24,871 nt of DNA from JAVWPP01 sp036635835 (GTDB lineage Bacteria > Bacillota > Clostridia > TANB77 > CAG-465). Shown piece by piece: positions 13,242 to 20,596 of this stretch (within the stretch, counting starts at the first letter, position 1; the number at the start of each line of letters is the position of its first letter). The notes beneath the pieces were generated by a model, which was given only the letters and a program-made list of their open reading frames with translations, was not told the origin of the DNA and did not search any database. The translations under genes were made by a program, and so were the position numbers. The stretch lies in NCBI GenBank assembly GCA_036635835.1, contig JAVWPP010000015.1, positions 1-24,871 of the forward strand, in the 5' to 3' direction.

Positions 13242-13751
13242 ATAAAACCAGATTTTTTAATAAACGAGCAAATTAGAGTTATTGAGGTTCAGTTAGTTGA
13301 CAACGAAGGTCAAAAAGTAGGCGTAATGACTACAAAGGCTGCACTGGCTCTAGCATACGAAAAGGAATTGGATTTAGTGCTTATAGCACCTAATGGAAAA
13401 CCACCAGTATGTAAAATCTTAGATTATGGTAAATTTAAATTTGAGATGATCAAAAAAGAAAAAGAATCTAAGAAAAAGCAAAAAGTTGTTGAGATCAAGG
13501 AAATTCGTCTATCTCCAAAGATAGATAAGCATGATCTTGAAGTAAAAGCAAAGAATGCTAACAAATTTATTGCAGCAGGTGACAAAGTAAAAGTAACATT
13601 AAGATTTAGAGGTAGAGAATTAAGTTTCGTAAATACCAGTAAAGCTATACTAGATCAATTCGCAGAATTGTTAGAGGATGCGACTATTGAAAAACAAGCA
13701 AAGCTTGAAGGAAAATCTATGATTATGATTGTATCACCAAAACAAAAGTAA
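13242..13751 (+). CDS. infC: Translation initiation factor IF-3, apparently with an AUA start codon
   Basis: This 169-residue IF-3 controls start-codon selection and prevents premature subunit joining. The N-terminal domain contains FLINEQIRVIEVQLVDNEGQ (first 20 shown) followed by a lysine-rich linker helix. The C-terminal domain has EIRLSPKIDKHDLEVKAKNA and ends in MIMIVSPKQK. No ATG, GTG or TTG lies correctly placed. A Shine-Dalgarno GGAGGTG (13229-13235) stands exactly 6 nt before ATA at 13242, which would give the normal family length. A TTG at 13179 is in frame but lies upstream of the attenuator hairpin and of the ribosome site. Non-standard infC starts are a known autoregulatory device (AUU in E. 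coli). Confidence 0.9.
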   Translation: MKPDFLINEQIRVIEVQLVDNEGQKVGVMTTKAALALAYEKELDLVLIAPNGKPPVCKILDYGKFKFEMIKKEKESKKKQKVVEIKEIRLSPKIDKHDLEVKAKNANKFIAAGDKVKVTLRFRGRELSFVNTSKAILDQFAELLEDATIEKQAKLEGKSMIMIVSPKQK

Positions 13752-13772
13752 TTTTGAAGGGAGAGAAATATT

Positions 13773-13970
13773 ATGCCAAAAATGAAATCACACAGCAGTT
13801 CAAAGAAAAGATTTTCTTTTACTAAAACAGGAAAAGTTAAAAAAATGAGCGCTAACAGAGCACATTGCTTAACAGGAAAATCTTCAAAAAGAAAATTATC
13901 ATTAAAAGGTGCATCTTATGCAGATAGCACAAACACAGCAAACATGAAATCATTATTACCATATGGTTAG
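13773..13970 (+). CDS. rpmI: Ribosomal protein bL35
   Basis: This 65-residue large-subunit protein starts MPKMKSHSSSKKRFSFTKTG and has the conserved RAHCLTGKSSKRK segment. AGGGAGAG lies upstream of ATG 13773. It is the second gene of the infC-rpmI-rplT operon, 21 nt after infC and 45 nt before rplT. Confidence 0.97.
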   Translation: MPKMKSHSSSKKRFSFTKTGKVKKMSANRAHCLTGKSSKRKLSLKGASYADSTNTANMKSLLPYG

Positions 13971-14015
13971 TAATAAAAGCAAAACAAAACAATTATTATT
14001 AGGAGGGAAAACAAA

Positions 14016-14366
14016 ATGGCAAGAGTAAAAGGAGCAGTAACTACAAGAGCTAGACATAAAAAAGTTCTTAAAAGAGCAAAAGGTTATTTCGGAGCAAAAA
14101 GTATAAGATTTAGAATGGCTAACCAAGCTGTTATGAAATCATTAAATTATGCTTATGTAGGAAGAAGACTTAAGAAAAGAGATTTTAGACAATTATGGAT
14201 TGCAAGAATAAATGCAGCAGCTAGAATTAATGGAATGTCTTATAGCAAATTTATTAGCGGATTAAGAAGAGCTAATATCAACATAAACAGAAAAATGCTT
14301 GCAGAAATGGCTGTAACAGACATGAACGCATTTGCATCATTAGTAGAACAAGCTAAACAAGCATAA
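14016..14366 (+). CDS. rplT: Ribosomal protein bL20
   Basis: This 116-residue protein binds 23S rRNA early in large-subunit assembly and, in this gene arrangement, is the likely repressor acting on the infC leader. It starts MARVKGAVTTRARHKKVLKR and has FRQLWIARINAAAR and GLRRANININRKMLAE. AGGAGGG lies 8 nt before ATG 14016. efp follows after 24 nt. Confidence 0.97.
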   Translation: MARVKGAVTTRARHKKVLKRAKGYFGAKSIRFRMANQAVMKSLNYAYVGRRLKKRDFRQLWIARINAAARINGMSYSKFISGLRRANININRKMLAEMAVTDMNAFASLVEQAKQA

Positions 14367-14390
14367 TTTAATATAAGTGGAGGAAAACAC

Positions 14391-14948
14391 ATGATTTTTG
14401 CAGGAGATTTTAGAAACGGTGTTACATTTGAACTAGATAATCAAGTATATAGAATAGTAGAATTCCAACATGTTAAACCTGGTAAAGGTGCAGCATTTGT
14501 AAGAGTAAGAATGAAAAACGTTATAACAGGCGCAAATATTGAAAGAACTTTCAATCCAACTGAAAAAGTTGAAGAAGCAAAAATTTCAATAAATGAAATG
14601 CAGTATTTATATAACGATGGAACAAATTATTCTTTTATGGATAATACTACATATGAGCAAGTTGAGCTTTCAGCAAGTGAACTTGAAGGAACTTTACCAT
14701 ATTTAAAAGATAATATGATGGTAAAAGCACTCTCTTTCAAGGGTCATATATTTGCTGTAGAAGCACCAACATTTGTTGAATTAAAAGTTACATATACAGA
14801 ACCAGGAATAAAAGGTAGCACATCAACAGGAACAACTAAACCTGCTACTGTTGAAACAGGAGCAGAATTCCAAGTACCTATTTTTGTAGAAATCGGAAAT
14901 ATAATCAGAATTGATACAAGAACTGGCGATTACATGGAAAGAGTTTAA
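14391..14948 (+). CDS. efp: Elongation factor P
   Basis: This 185-residue, tRNA-shaped factor relieves ribosome stalling at polyproline. The KOW-like N-terminal domain carries VKPGKGAAFVRVR with Lys32 at the loop tip, the position modified in other bacteria; the two OB domains follow, with the C-terminal IRIDTRTGDYMERV. GTGGAGG lies before ATG 14391. It closes the infC-rpmI-rplT unit and is followed by a strong terminator, so it is probably expressed with the ribosomal proteins and under the same L20 attenuation. No modification enzyme gene (epmA or similar) is nearby. Confidence 0.96.
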   Translation: MIFAGDFRNGVTFELDNQVYRIVEFQHVKPGKGAAFVRVRMKNVITGANIERTFNPTEKVEEAKISINEMQYLYNDGTNYSFMDNTTYEQVELSASELEGTLPYLKDNMMVKALSFKGHIFAVEAPTFVELKVTYTEPGIKGSTSTGTTKPATVETGAEFQVPIFVEIGNIIRIDTRTGDYMERV

Positions 14949-14954
14949 TATCAA

Positions 14955-14987
14955 ATAACTACTAAGGTTTCTTAGTGGTTATTTTTT
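14955..14987 (+). terminator. Intrinsic terminator after efp
   Basis: ATAACTACTAAG (14955-14966) pairs with CTTAGTGGTTAT (14971-14982, one G-U pair) around a 4-nt loop and is followed by TTTTTT. It ends the infC-rpmI-rplT-efp operon. Confidence 0.9.
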
Positions 14988-15067
14988 GCTTTAAATAATC
15001 AAAAAAAGAGTGAGTTAAATAGCAAATGCAAAAAAACTTGTCAATTGCTTTAGAATAAGGAGATTAT

Positions 15068-16444
15068 ATGAGATTTATAAATAACTATATTGAAAAAACA
15101 AAGAATTATATGAAAGAAAACAATATGAAATATTATATCGAAACAATGGGATGTGCAATGAATGAAAATGATTCTGCAAAATACAGTGGAATTATGGCAT
15201 CTATGGGCATTACAAAAGCAGATAAAGAAGAAGATGCAAATATAGTTCTTTTTAATACATGTTGTGTAAGAGAAAATGCAGAAAAAAAATTATTTGGTAG
15301 ACTAGGAATACTAAAAGAGAAAAAAATGAAAGAAAAAGATTTTTATATTGCAATAGTTGGATGCATGACTCAGCAGGAACACATTATTGAAAAAATAAAA
15401 ACTTCATATCCTTTTGTAGATATAGTTCTGGGTACTCATAGTATAGATACTTTTCCAAATAAATTGTATAATGCTATATTTAAAAAAATTAAAACAAGAG
15501 AACATATAGATACTGAAGGACAAGTAGTTGAAAATGTTCCAATTATCTATGAAGATAATAATAAAGCAAGTATAAGTATAATATATGGATGTAATAATTT
15601 TTGCACATATTGCATTGTTCCATATGTTAGAGGTAGAGAACGTAGTAGAAAAATGGAAGATATCATTGAAAACGTTAAAGATGTGGCATCTAAAGGATAT
15701 AAAGAAATAACACTACTTGGTCAAAACGTAAATTCATACGGAAAAGATTTAAATGATGAGAGTTCTAGTTTTGCTAAATTGTTAATCAAAATAAATGAAA
15801 TAGACGGAATAGAAATTATACGTTTTGTTTCTCCACATCCAAAGGATTTTGGAGATGATGTTATAGATGCAATAAAAGCTTGCGATAAAGTATCTAAACA
15901 AATACATTTACCACTTCAATCTGGAAGTACAGAAATTTTAAATAAAATGAATAGAAAATACACTAAAGAAGATTATTTAAAATTAGTGAAAAAAATGCGC
16001 GAAAAAATACCATCTGTTTCATTTACAACAGATGTAATTGTAGGGTTTCCTGGAGAAACGGATGAAGATTTTGAAGAAACACTAGATGTTGTACGTAAAG
16101 TAAGATATGATTTAGTATATATGTTTATATATTCTATAAGAAAAGGTACAATTGCAGAAAAAATGGACAATCAGATAGCAGAAGATATAAAAACAAAAAG
16201 ACTAGAAACGTTGAAATATCTAAATAAAGAGATAGTAGAAGAAGTAAATAAAGAAAACGTAGGCAAAATATTTCCTATACTAATCGAAGGCAAAAGTAAA
16301 AACAACAATTTAAAATATACCGGAAGAACACCACAAAATAAGGTTGTTATATTTGATGCAAATGAAGAGTTAATAGGTAAAATAAGAAATATAAAAATAA
16401 CTTCTCAGCATTTATGGTATTTAAGCGGAGAAATAATAAAATAG
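15068..16444 (+). CDS. miaB: MiaB, tRNA-2-methylthio-N6-isopentenyladenosine synthase
   Basis: This 458-residue radical-SAM methylthiotransferase converts i6A37 to ms2i6A37 in tRNA. The N-terminal UPF0004 domain provides cysteines for the auxiliary 4Fe-4S cluster: GCAMNENDS (Cys29), NTCCVRENAEKK (Cys65, with an extra Cys66) and GCMTQ (Cys99). The radical-SAM domain has YGCNNFCTYCIVPYVRGRER (Cys175, Cys179, Cys182). The C-terminal part is a TRAM domain. NTC-x-RENAE and MNENDS distinguish MiaB from MtaB and RimO. ATG 15068 has AAGGAG 5 nt upstream; an internal Met at residue 20 would remove only a non-conserved lead. The gene is flanked by terminators on both sides, so it is probably a single-gene unit, though its promoter is not clear. 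Confidence 0.95.
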   Translation: MRFINNYIEKTKNYMKENNMKYYIETMGCAMNENDSAKYSGIMASMGITKADKEEDANIVLFNTCCVRENAEKKLFGRLGILKEKKMKEKDFYIAIVGCMTQQEHIIEKIKTSYPFVDIVLGTHSIDTFPNKLYNAIFKKIKTREHIDTEGQVVENVPIIYEDNNKASISIIYGCNNFCTYCIVPYVRGRERSRKMEDIIENVKDVASKGYKEITLLGQNVNSYGKDLNDESSSFAKLLIKINEIDGIEIIRFVSPHPKDFGDDVIDAIKACDKVSKQIHLPLQSGSTEILNKMNRKYTKEDYLKLVKKMREKIPSVSFTTDVIVGFPGETDEDFEETLDVVRKVRYDLVYMFIYSIRKGTIAEKMDNQIAEDIKTKRLETLKYLNKEIVEEVNKENVGKIFPILIEGKSKNNNLKYTGRTPQNKVVIFDANEELIGKIRNIKITSQHLWYLSGEIIK

Positions 16445-16474
16445 AAGATATGCTTGTCATACCTTCTTTTTTTT
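16443..16474 (+). terminator. Intrinsic terminator after miaB
   Basis: AGAAG-A-TATG (16443-16452), loop CTTGT, CATA-C-CTTCT (16458-16467), with one A-C mismatch, then an eight-base T run. It overlaps the miaB stop region. Confidence 0.85.
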
Positions 16475-16504
16475 CGCATATTTATGTACAGAGGTGATTA
16501 TTAA

Positions 16505-17347
16505 ATGGATGGTGTAGTTGCATCTAGAAGATTAAGAAAAGAATCAAGAGTAAATAATGTTAGTATAAATTCAGAAAAAAGTAAAAGCACTTTAGAATTT
16601 AGAATGTTTCTAAGCGTTTTACTTATATTAATATGTTTCGTTGTAAAAACATATTTTCCAGGCGTATTAGAAAAAAATAAAGTTGTAAGTATAATATACA
16701 AAGAATATAAAAAATCATATGACTTTTCTAAAGTGGAATCAAAAATAGTTAAGACTATTTCTACTAATTTAAAACCTTTAAATAGCCATATTGGTATATA
16801 TAAAGAACCTATAAAAAAAAATAAAATAGAAGAGATAAAAAAAAATGAAACACCGTTACCAGCAACCGTACAAGTAACTAGTGCAAATTTAAAAAATGAA
16901 GAGATAAGTGCAATATCGTTTATTGATGAAAATGTTGAGAAAATTAAAAATACAGGCATTACATTTATAAAACCAATAGATGGTAAAATAACATCAGAAT
17001 TTGGGGCAAGAGAGTCAGATAATCCTAAATTAAATTATTATCATACAGGAACAGATATAGCTGCTAATTTAGGAACAAAAATTAAAAGTGTAGCATCTGG
17101 AACCGTTGCAAACACTGGAATAGATAAGTATTACGGTAAATACATAGATATTAAAAATGGAAATGTTATTATAAAATATGCGCATTTAAATAAAATATAT
17201 ATAAAAAACAATAAAGAAATAAAACAAGGCGAAGTTATAGGAGAAGTAGGCTCTACAGGCAATTCAACAGGTCCACACTTGCACATAGAAATATCTATAG
17301 ATGGAAAATTTGTAGATCCACAAAGTTTAATTAAGGAGCTAATATGA
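16505..17347 (+). CDS. spoIVFA: SpoIVFA-like membrane protein with an M23 (LytM) domain
   Basis: This 280-residue protein has a cytoplasmic N-terminus (about 1-33), one transmembrane helix (about 34-50), a Lys-rich linker, and a C-terminal M23 domain (about 160-273). By analogy with B. subtilis SpoIVFA it should anchor or restrain the downstream M50 protease that activates sigma-K. The assignment rests on topology and on the 4-bp overlap (ATGA) with a SpoIVFB-like gene. All residues expected for an active LytM enzyme are present: His180 and Asp184 (HTGTD), His227 (YAHL), His258 and His260 (HLH). An active endopeptidase, for example SpoIIQ-like, is therefore an alternative. AGAGGTGA lies before ATG 16505. 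Confidence 0.72.
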   Translation: MDGVVASRRLRKESRVNNVSINSEKSKSTLEFRMFLSVLLILICFVVKTYFPGVLEKNKVVSIIYKEYKKSYDFSKVESKIVKTISTNLKPLNSHIGIYKEPIKKNKIEEIKKNETPLPATVQVTSANLKNEEISAISFIDENVEKIKNTGITFIKPIDGKITSEFGARESDNPKLNYYHTGTDIAANLGTKIKSVASGTVANTGIDKYYGKYIDIKNGNVIIKYAHLNKIYIKNNKEIKQGEVIGEVGSTGNSTGPHLHIEISIDGKFVDPQSLIKELI

Positions 17348-17946
17348 AATTTGTAATAAATAAAAAAAAGCTGGAAATAAACGAAAGTCTTCTTATAATT
17401 ATTATAGCAAGTATATTTTCTAAAAATATTTATAGCTATTTTAAATTATATTTTCTTTGCTATTTTTTTATTATAATTCATGAAAGTTTTCACTTAATAG
17501 TTGCAAAAAAATTTACTAAGCAAACCCATGCAATAAGATTTGGTATATGCGGAGTTAATGCCGAAATAGACAACGTTAAAGATCCTTTTTTATTGTTTAT
17601 AATTAAGTTAGCAGGACCTATTTCAAATTTAATTTTAGCTTTTATATTTAGAAATAATGCGCTGATATTTAGCATAAACATGATACTTTTTTTTATAAAT
17701 ATGTTACCTATTTACCCATTAGATGGATATGATATTTTAAAATCCATTCTAAAACTAATATTATTAAACAAAAACATCATACATTCAATTGTAATTTATA
17801 CTAATTTTTATGCTCTATTTGCAGTTTGGATAGTTAGTATAATTTTTTTTGAAAAATTCGGAAATATATCTTTACTAATCTTTACTATATGTGTTACACT
17901 ATTAAACATGCGAGAAAGAAAAAAAAATGAATTTGTTGAGAAATAG
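17344..17946 (+). CDS. spoIVFB: SpoIVFB-like M50 intramembrane zinc metalloprotease
   Basis: This 200-residue polytopic protein of the site-2 protease family. HESFH (His46, Glu47, His50) in a hydrophobic segment supplies zinc ligands and the catalytic Glu. AGPISNLILAF (90-100) and LPIYPLDGYDIL (121-132, Asp127) form the second conserved motif. In sporulating bacteria SpoIVFB cleaves pro-sigma-K in the mother cell. The protein is shorter than B. subtilis SpoIVFB and has no room for a C-terminal CBS domain. It is translationally coupled to the upstream M23 protein. sigK itself is not in this window, so the substrate is inferred. A general S2P-type protease is the alternative. Confidence 0.78.
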   Translation: MKFVINKKKLEINESLLIIIIASIFSKNIYSYFKLYFLCYFFIIIHESFHLIVAKKFTKQTHAIRFGICGVNAEIDNVKDPFLLFIIKLAGPISNLILAFIFRNNALIFSINMILFFINMLPIYPLDGYDILKSILKLILLNKNIIHSIVIYTNFYALFAVWIVSIIFFEKFGNISLLIFTICVTLLNMRERKKNEFVEK

Positions 17947-17983
17947 CATTAGAATGCGCTTATTTATAGTTTATTTCATTAAA

Positions 17984-18046
17984 GTTACAAAAACGTTACA
18001 AAAATTGATTTTAGCTATTGATTTTTACTATAAAAAAGAGTATTAT
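17984..18046 (+). promoter_or_regulatory. ftsA promoter region with two tandem repeats
   Basis: GTTACAAAAA occurs at 17984-17993 and 17995-18004 (11-bp period). Directly after it a 13-bp unit TTGATTTTAGCTA (18005-18017) is repeated as TTGATTTTTACTA (18018-18030). The second TTGATT (18018-18023) is 17 nt before TATTAT (18041-18046), giving a plausible sigma-A promoter about 25 nt upstream of the ftsA ribosome site. The repeats overlap and precede the -35 and could be operator sites. Confidence 0.5.
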
Positions 18047-18076
18047 ATAATTAGTTTAAGACTCGGAGGTTAATAT

Positions 18077-19381
18077 ATGGCAATAGGAGATATTGTTGTT
18101 TGCTTAGATGTCGGAGCCTCAAAGGTAAGCTGTATTGTAGGACAAGTCAATAAGTTTAGCAAAATAGAAGTAATTGGTCATGGAATGTCAAACAATGGTG
18201 GACTAAAAAAGGGTATTATATATGATCCTAAAATAACTGCAGAATCTATAAAAAATGCAATTAATGCAGCAGAAGAAATTGCGGGATTAAATATAAAGTC
18301 GGCATATGTAAATATAAAAGGAATGAATGTTAGAATCGAAAGATTAAGCGTTATTGGTGATGTAGAAAAGCCAGACGAAGGGTTATCATATAATGATATT
18401 TATAACTTATATAAAAAGATGCAAACTTCTATACAAGTAGATGAAAAAAAAGAACAAATAATAGATATAATACCATATTGTTATTATTTAAATGATAGAC
18501 AGTATAAAGAAGAGCCTATAGGAGCTTTTTGTAAGCAGTTTACAATAGATGGGGATATAGTATTAGGTAAAAATGAATACATTGAATCTATACTTGCATC
18601 TATGCAGCTTGCAGATTTGAAAATAGATGGCTTAGTTTTGGAATCACTAGCAACATCAAGCATTACATTAATGCCAGAAGAAAAAAAATTAGGTGTTTTA
18701 ATGATTGATGTAGGAGCAAGTCATACTGAAGTATCAGTATATCATGAAAATAGATTGGAATTTTATACTGCTTTGCCAGTAGGCTCTGATTATATAACAA
18801 ATGATATTTCAATAGCATTTGATATATCACCAGAAGAAGCAGAAAAATTAAAAAGACAGTACAATTTAGCAATGGAAATTATGATAAATAACAACCATGA
18901 AATAAAGTTAAATACCGTAAAAGATAAAGATAAACCTAATATGATAAGGTGTAGCGACGTAGTTGGAGTTATTGAAGCAAGAATATCACAAATAAATTCA
19001 GTTATAAGAAGTTTAATTGTTGAAAACATGCTTTTAGATAAAGTAGAATGCGCTGTAATAACTGGGCAAGGAATATCTAATATAGCAGGTGTTGAAGAAC
19101 TTGTTTCATTAAATTTAAAATTAAGTCAAGTAAGAATATGTTCCCCTAAGATTATTAATATAGTAAAACCTCAATATATAACTGCATATGGAATAGCAAA
19201 ACAAATATCAGTTTTAGGAATGAGTAAACATATTAATAGTGATGTGGAAATATTAATAGAACCAACTATTAAAGATAAAATATTCAACATATTTTTTAAA
19301 TCTAAGCTAAAAAAGAAAAAGAACAAAAAAGAAGTTAAGGATATAGAAGAGATTGATAGTAACGAAGTTAAGGAGGATTAA
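18077..19381 (+). CDS. ftsA: FtsA, actin-like cell division protein
   Basis: This 434-residue actin-fold ATPase tethers FtsZ to the membrane and recruits the divisome. Visible motifs are phosphate 1 VCLDVGASKVSCIVG (about 8-22), the 1C insertion (IKNAINAAEEIAG to about residue 160), phosphate 2 MIDVGASHTEVSVY and ITGQGISNIAG near the adenosine loop. The C-terminus has a short amphipathic stretch (KDKIFNIFFKSKLKKKKNKK) suited to membrane binding, then an acidic tail. CGGAGG lies upstream of ATG 18077. ftsZ starts 2 nt after the stop. The usual upstream dcw genes (ftsQ, murB) are absent here. Confidence 0.95.
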   Translation: MAIGDIVVCLDVGASKVSCIVGQVNKFSKIEVIGHGMSNNGGLKKGIIYDPKITAESIKNAINAAEEIAGLNIKSAYVNIKGMNVRIERLSVIGDVEKPDEGLSYNDIYNLYKKMQTSIQVDEKKEQIIDIIPYCYYLNDRQYKEEPIGAFCKQFTIDGDIVLGKNEYIESILASMQLADLKIDGLVLESLATSSITLMPEEKKLGVLMIDVGASHTEVSVYHENRLEFYTALPVGSDYITNDISIAFDISPEEAEKLKRQYNLAMEIMINNNHEIKLNTVKDKDKPNMIRCSDVVGVIEARISQINSVIRSLIVENMLLDKVECAVITGQGISNIAGVEELVSLNLKLSQVRICSPKIINIVKPQYITAYGIAKQISVLGMSKHINSDVEILIEPTIKDKIFNIFFKSKLKKKKNKKEVKDIEEIDSNEVKED

Positions 19382-19383
19382 TT

Positions 19384-20499
19384 GTGGAAAATTATAACAA
19401 TGTGTATACAGGAATGGCTAATATTAAAGTAATAGGTGTAGGTGGCGGCGGTAATAACGCTGTAAATAGAATGATAGATGCAGGATTGAAGGGTGTTGAA
19501 TTCATAGCGATTAATACAGATAAGTTAGATTTATCACATTCAAAAGCAGAAATAAAGATTCAAATTGGTGAAAAATTAACAAGAGGACTTGGAGCAGGAG
19601 CAAATCCTGAAATAGGTAAACATTCAGCAGATGAATCAAGAGTTGAAATAGCAGAAGCAATAAAAGGTGCAGACATGGTATTTATAGCTTCAGGAATGGG
19701 TGGAGGCACTGGTACAGGCGCAGCTCCTATAGTTGCTGAAGTATCTAAAGATATGGGAATATTAACTGTAGCAGTTGCAACTAAACCTTTCCCATTCGAA
19801 GGAAAAAGAAGAATGTCACAAGCAGATGCTGGTTTAGAATTATTAAAAAACAATGTAGATACAATAATAACTATACCAAACGAAAAATTACTACAAGTTG
19901 TTGAAAAACAAACTTCAGTAATGGATGCGTTTAGAACAGCAGATGATATATTAAGACAAGGTGTTCAAGGTATTTCAGATTTAATCACATTACCAGGACT
20001 TGTAAATCTAGACTTTGCCGATGTAAAAACAATAATGCTAGATGCAGGTGTTGCACATATGGGTATAGGAAGAGCTAAAGGCGAAAATAGATCAGCAGAA
20101 GCAGCAAGACAAGCAATACATAGTCCACTTCTAGAAACTTCAATAGAAGGTGCAGGAGGTGTACTTATAAATGTTACCGGAGGAAAAGATTTAGGTCTAT
20201 TAGAAATAAATGAAGCAGCAGAGCTTGTACAAAAATCTGTAGATCAAGATGCAAATATCATTTTTGGTGCTATTATAGATGAAGCAATGGAAAATGAAAT
20301 TTTAATAACAGTAATTGCTACTGGTTTTACAAAAACAGCAACAGATGTAATGAAAGATGGCCCAGTACAAAGAGTGTATGGTCAATCACAAGAAAAAGCA
20401 TATCAACCACAAGCAAGGCCGGGTACAATAACACCTCAAAAATCAAGTATGCCATTTGATTTCGATGTTCCACCTTTCTTAAAAAGAAATAGAGAATAA
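19384..20499 (+). CDS. ftsZ: FtsZ, tubulin-like cell division GTPase
   Basis: This 371-residue GTPase polymerises into the Z ring. The N-terminal IKVIGVGGGGNNAVNRMIDA and tubulin signature GGGTGTGAAP (about 107-116) bind GTP; the T7 region NLDFADVKTIM contacts the next subunit. A variable linker rich in Gln and Pro (QSQEKAYQPQ) leads to the C-terminal peptide DFDVPPFLKRNRE, which binds FtsA and SepF. The start is GTG 19384 with AGGAGG (19371-19376) inside ftsA, so both are translated from one message. A strong hairpin terminator follows. Confidence 0.98.
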   Translation: MENYNNVYTGMANIKVIGVGGGGNNAVNRMIDAGLKGVEFIAINTDKLDLSHSKAEIKIQIGEKLTRGLGAGANPEIGKHSADESRVEIAEAIKGADMVFIASGMGGGTGTGAAPIVAEVSKDMGILTVAVATKPFPFEGKRRMSQADAGLELLKNNVDTIITIPNEKLLQVVEKQTSVMDAFRTADDILRQGVQGISDLITLPGLVNLDFADVKTIMLDAGVAHMGIGRAKGENRSAEAARQAIHSPLLETSIEGAGGVLINVTGGKDLGLLEINEAAELVQKSVDQDANIIFGAIIDEAMENEILITVIATGFTKTATDVMKDGPVQRVYGQSQEKAYQPQARPGTITPQKSSMPFDFDVPPFLKRNRE

Positions 20500-20510
20500 A
20501 AAAAATAGCG

Positions 20511-20548
20511 AAAAAAGTAAGTTAAATATTTAACTTACTTTTTTTTTT
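20511..20548 (+). terminator. Intrinsic terminator after ftsZ
   Basis: A perfect palindrome over 20511-20544 (arms of up to 17 bp centred on AT at 20527-20528) is followed by T to 20548. The T run merges directly into the TTGACA of the spoIIGA promoter. The A-rich left flank could also end leftward transcripts. Confidence 0.9.
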
Positions 20549-20579
20549 GACAAAAACTGCGGTAAATTCGAAATATAAT
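20546..20579 (+). promoter_or_regulatory. spoIIG-type promoter with 21-bp spacer and Spo0A-like boxes
   Basis: TTGACA (20547-20552) and TATAAT (20574-20579) are both perfect but separated by 21 bp, too long for unaided sigma-A. B. subtilis spoIIG has the same odd layout (about 22 bp) and needs phosphorylated Spo0A. Two near matches to the reverse 0A box TTCGACA are present: TTTGACA over the -35 (20546-20552) and TTCGAAA (20567-20573) just before the -10, each with one mismatch. Confidence 0.7.
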
Positions 20580-20596
20580 TTAATCAGGTGGTTTTT

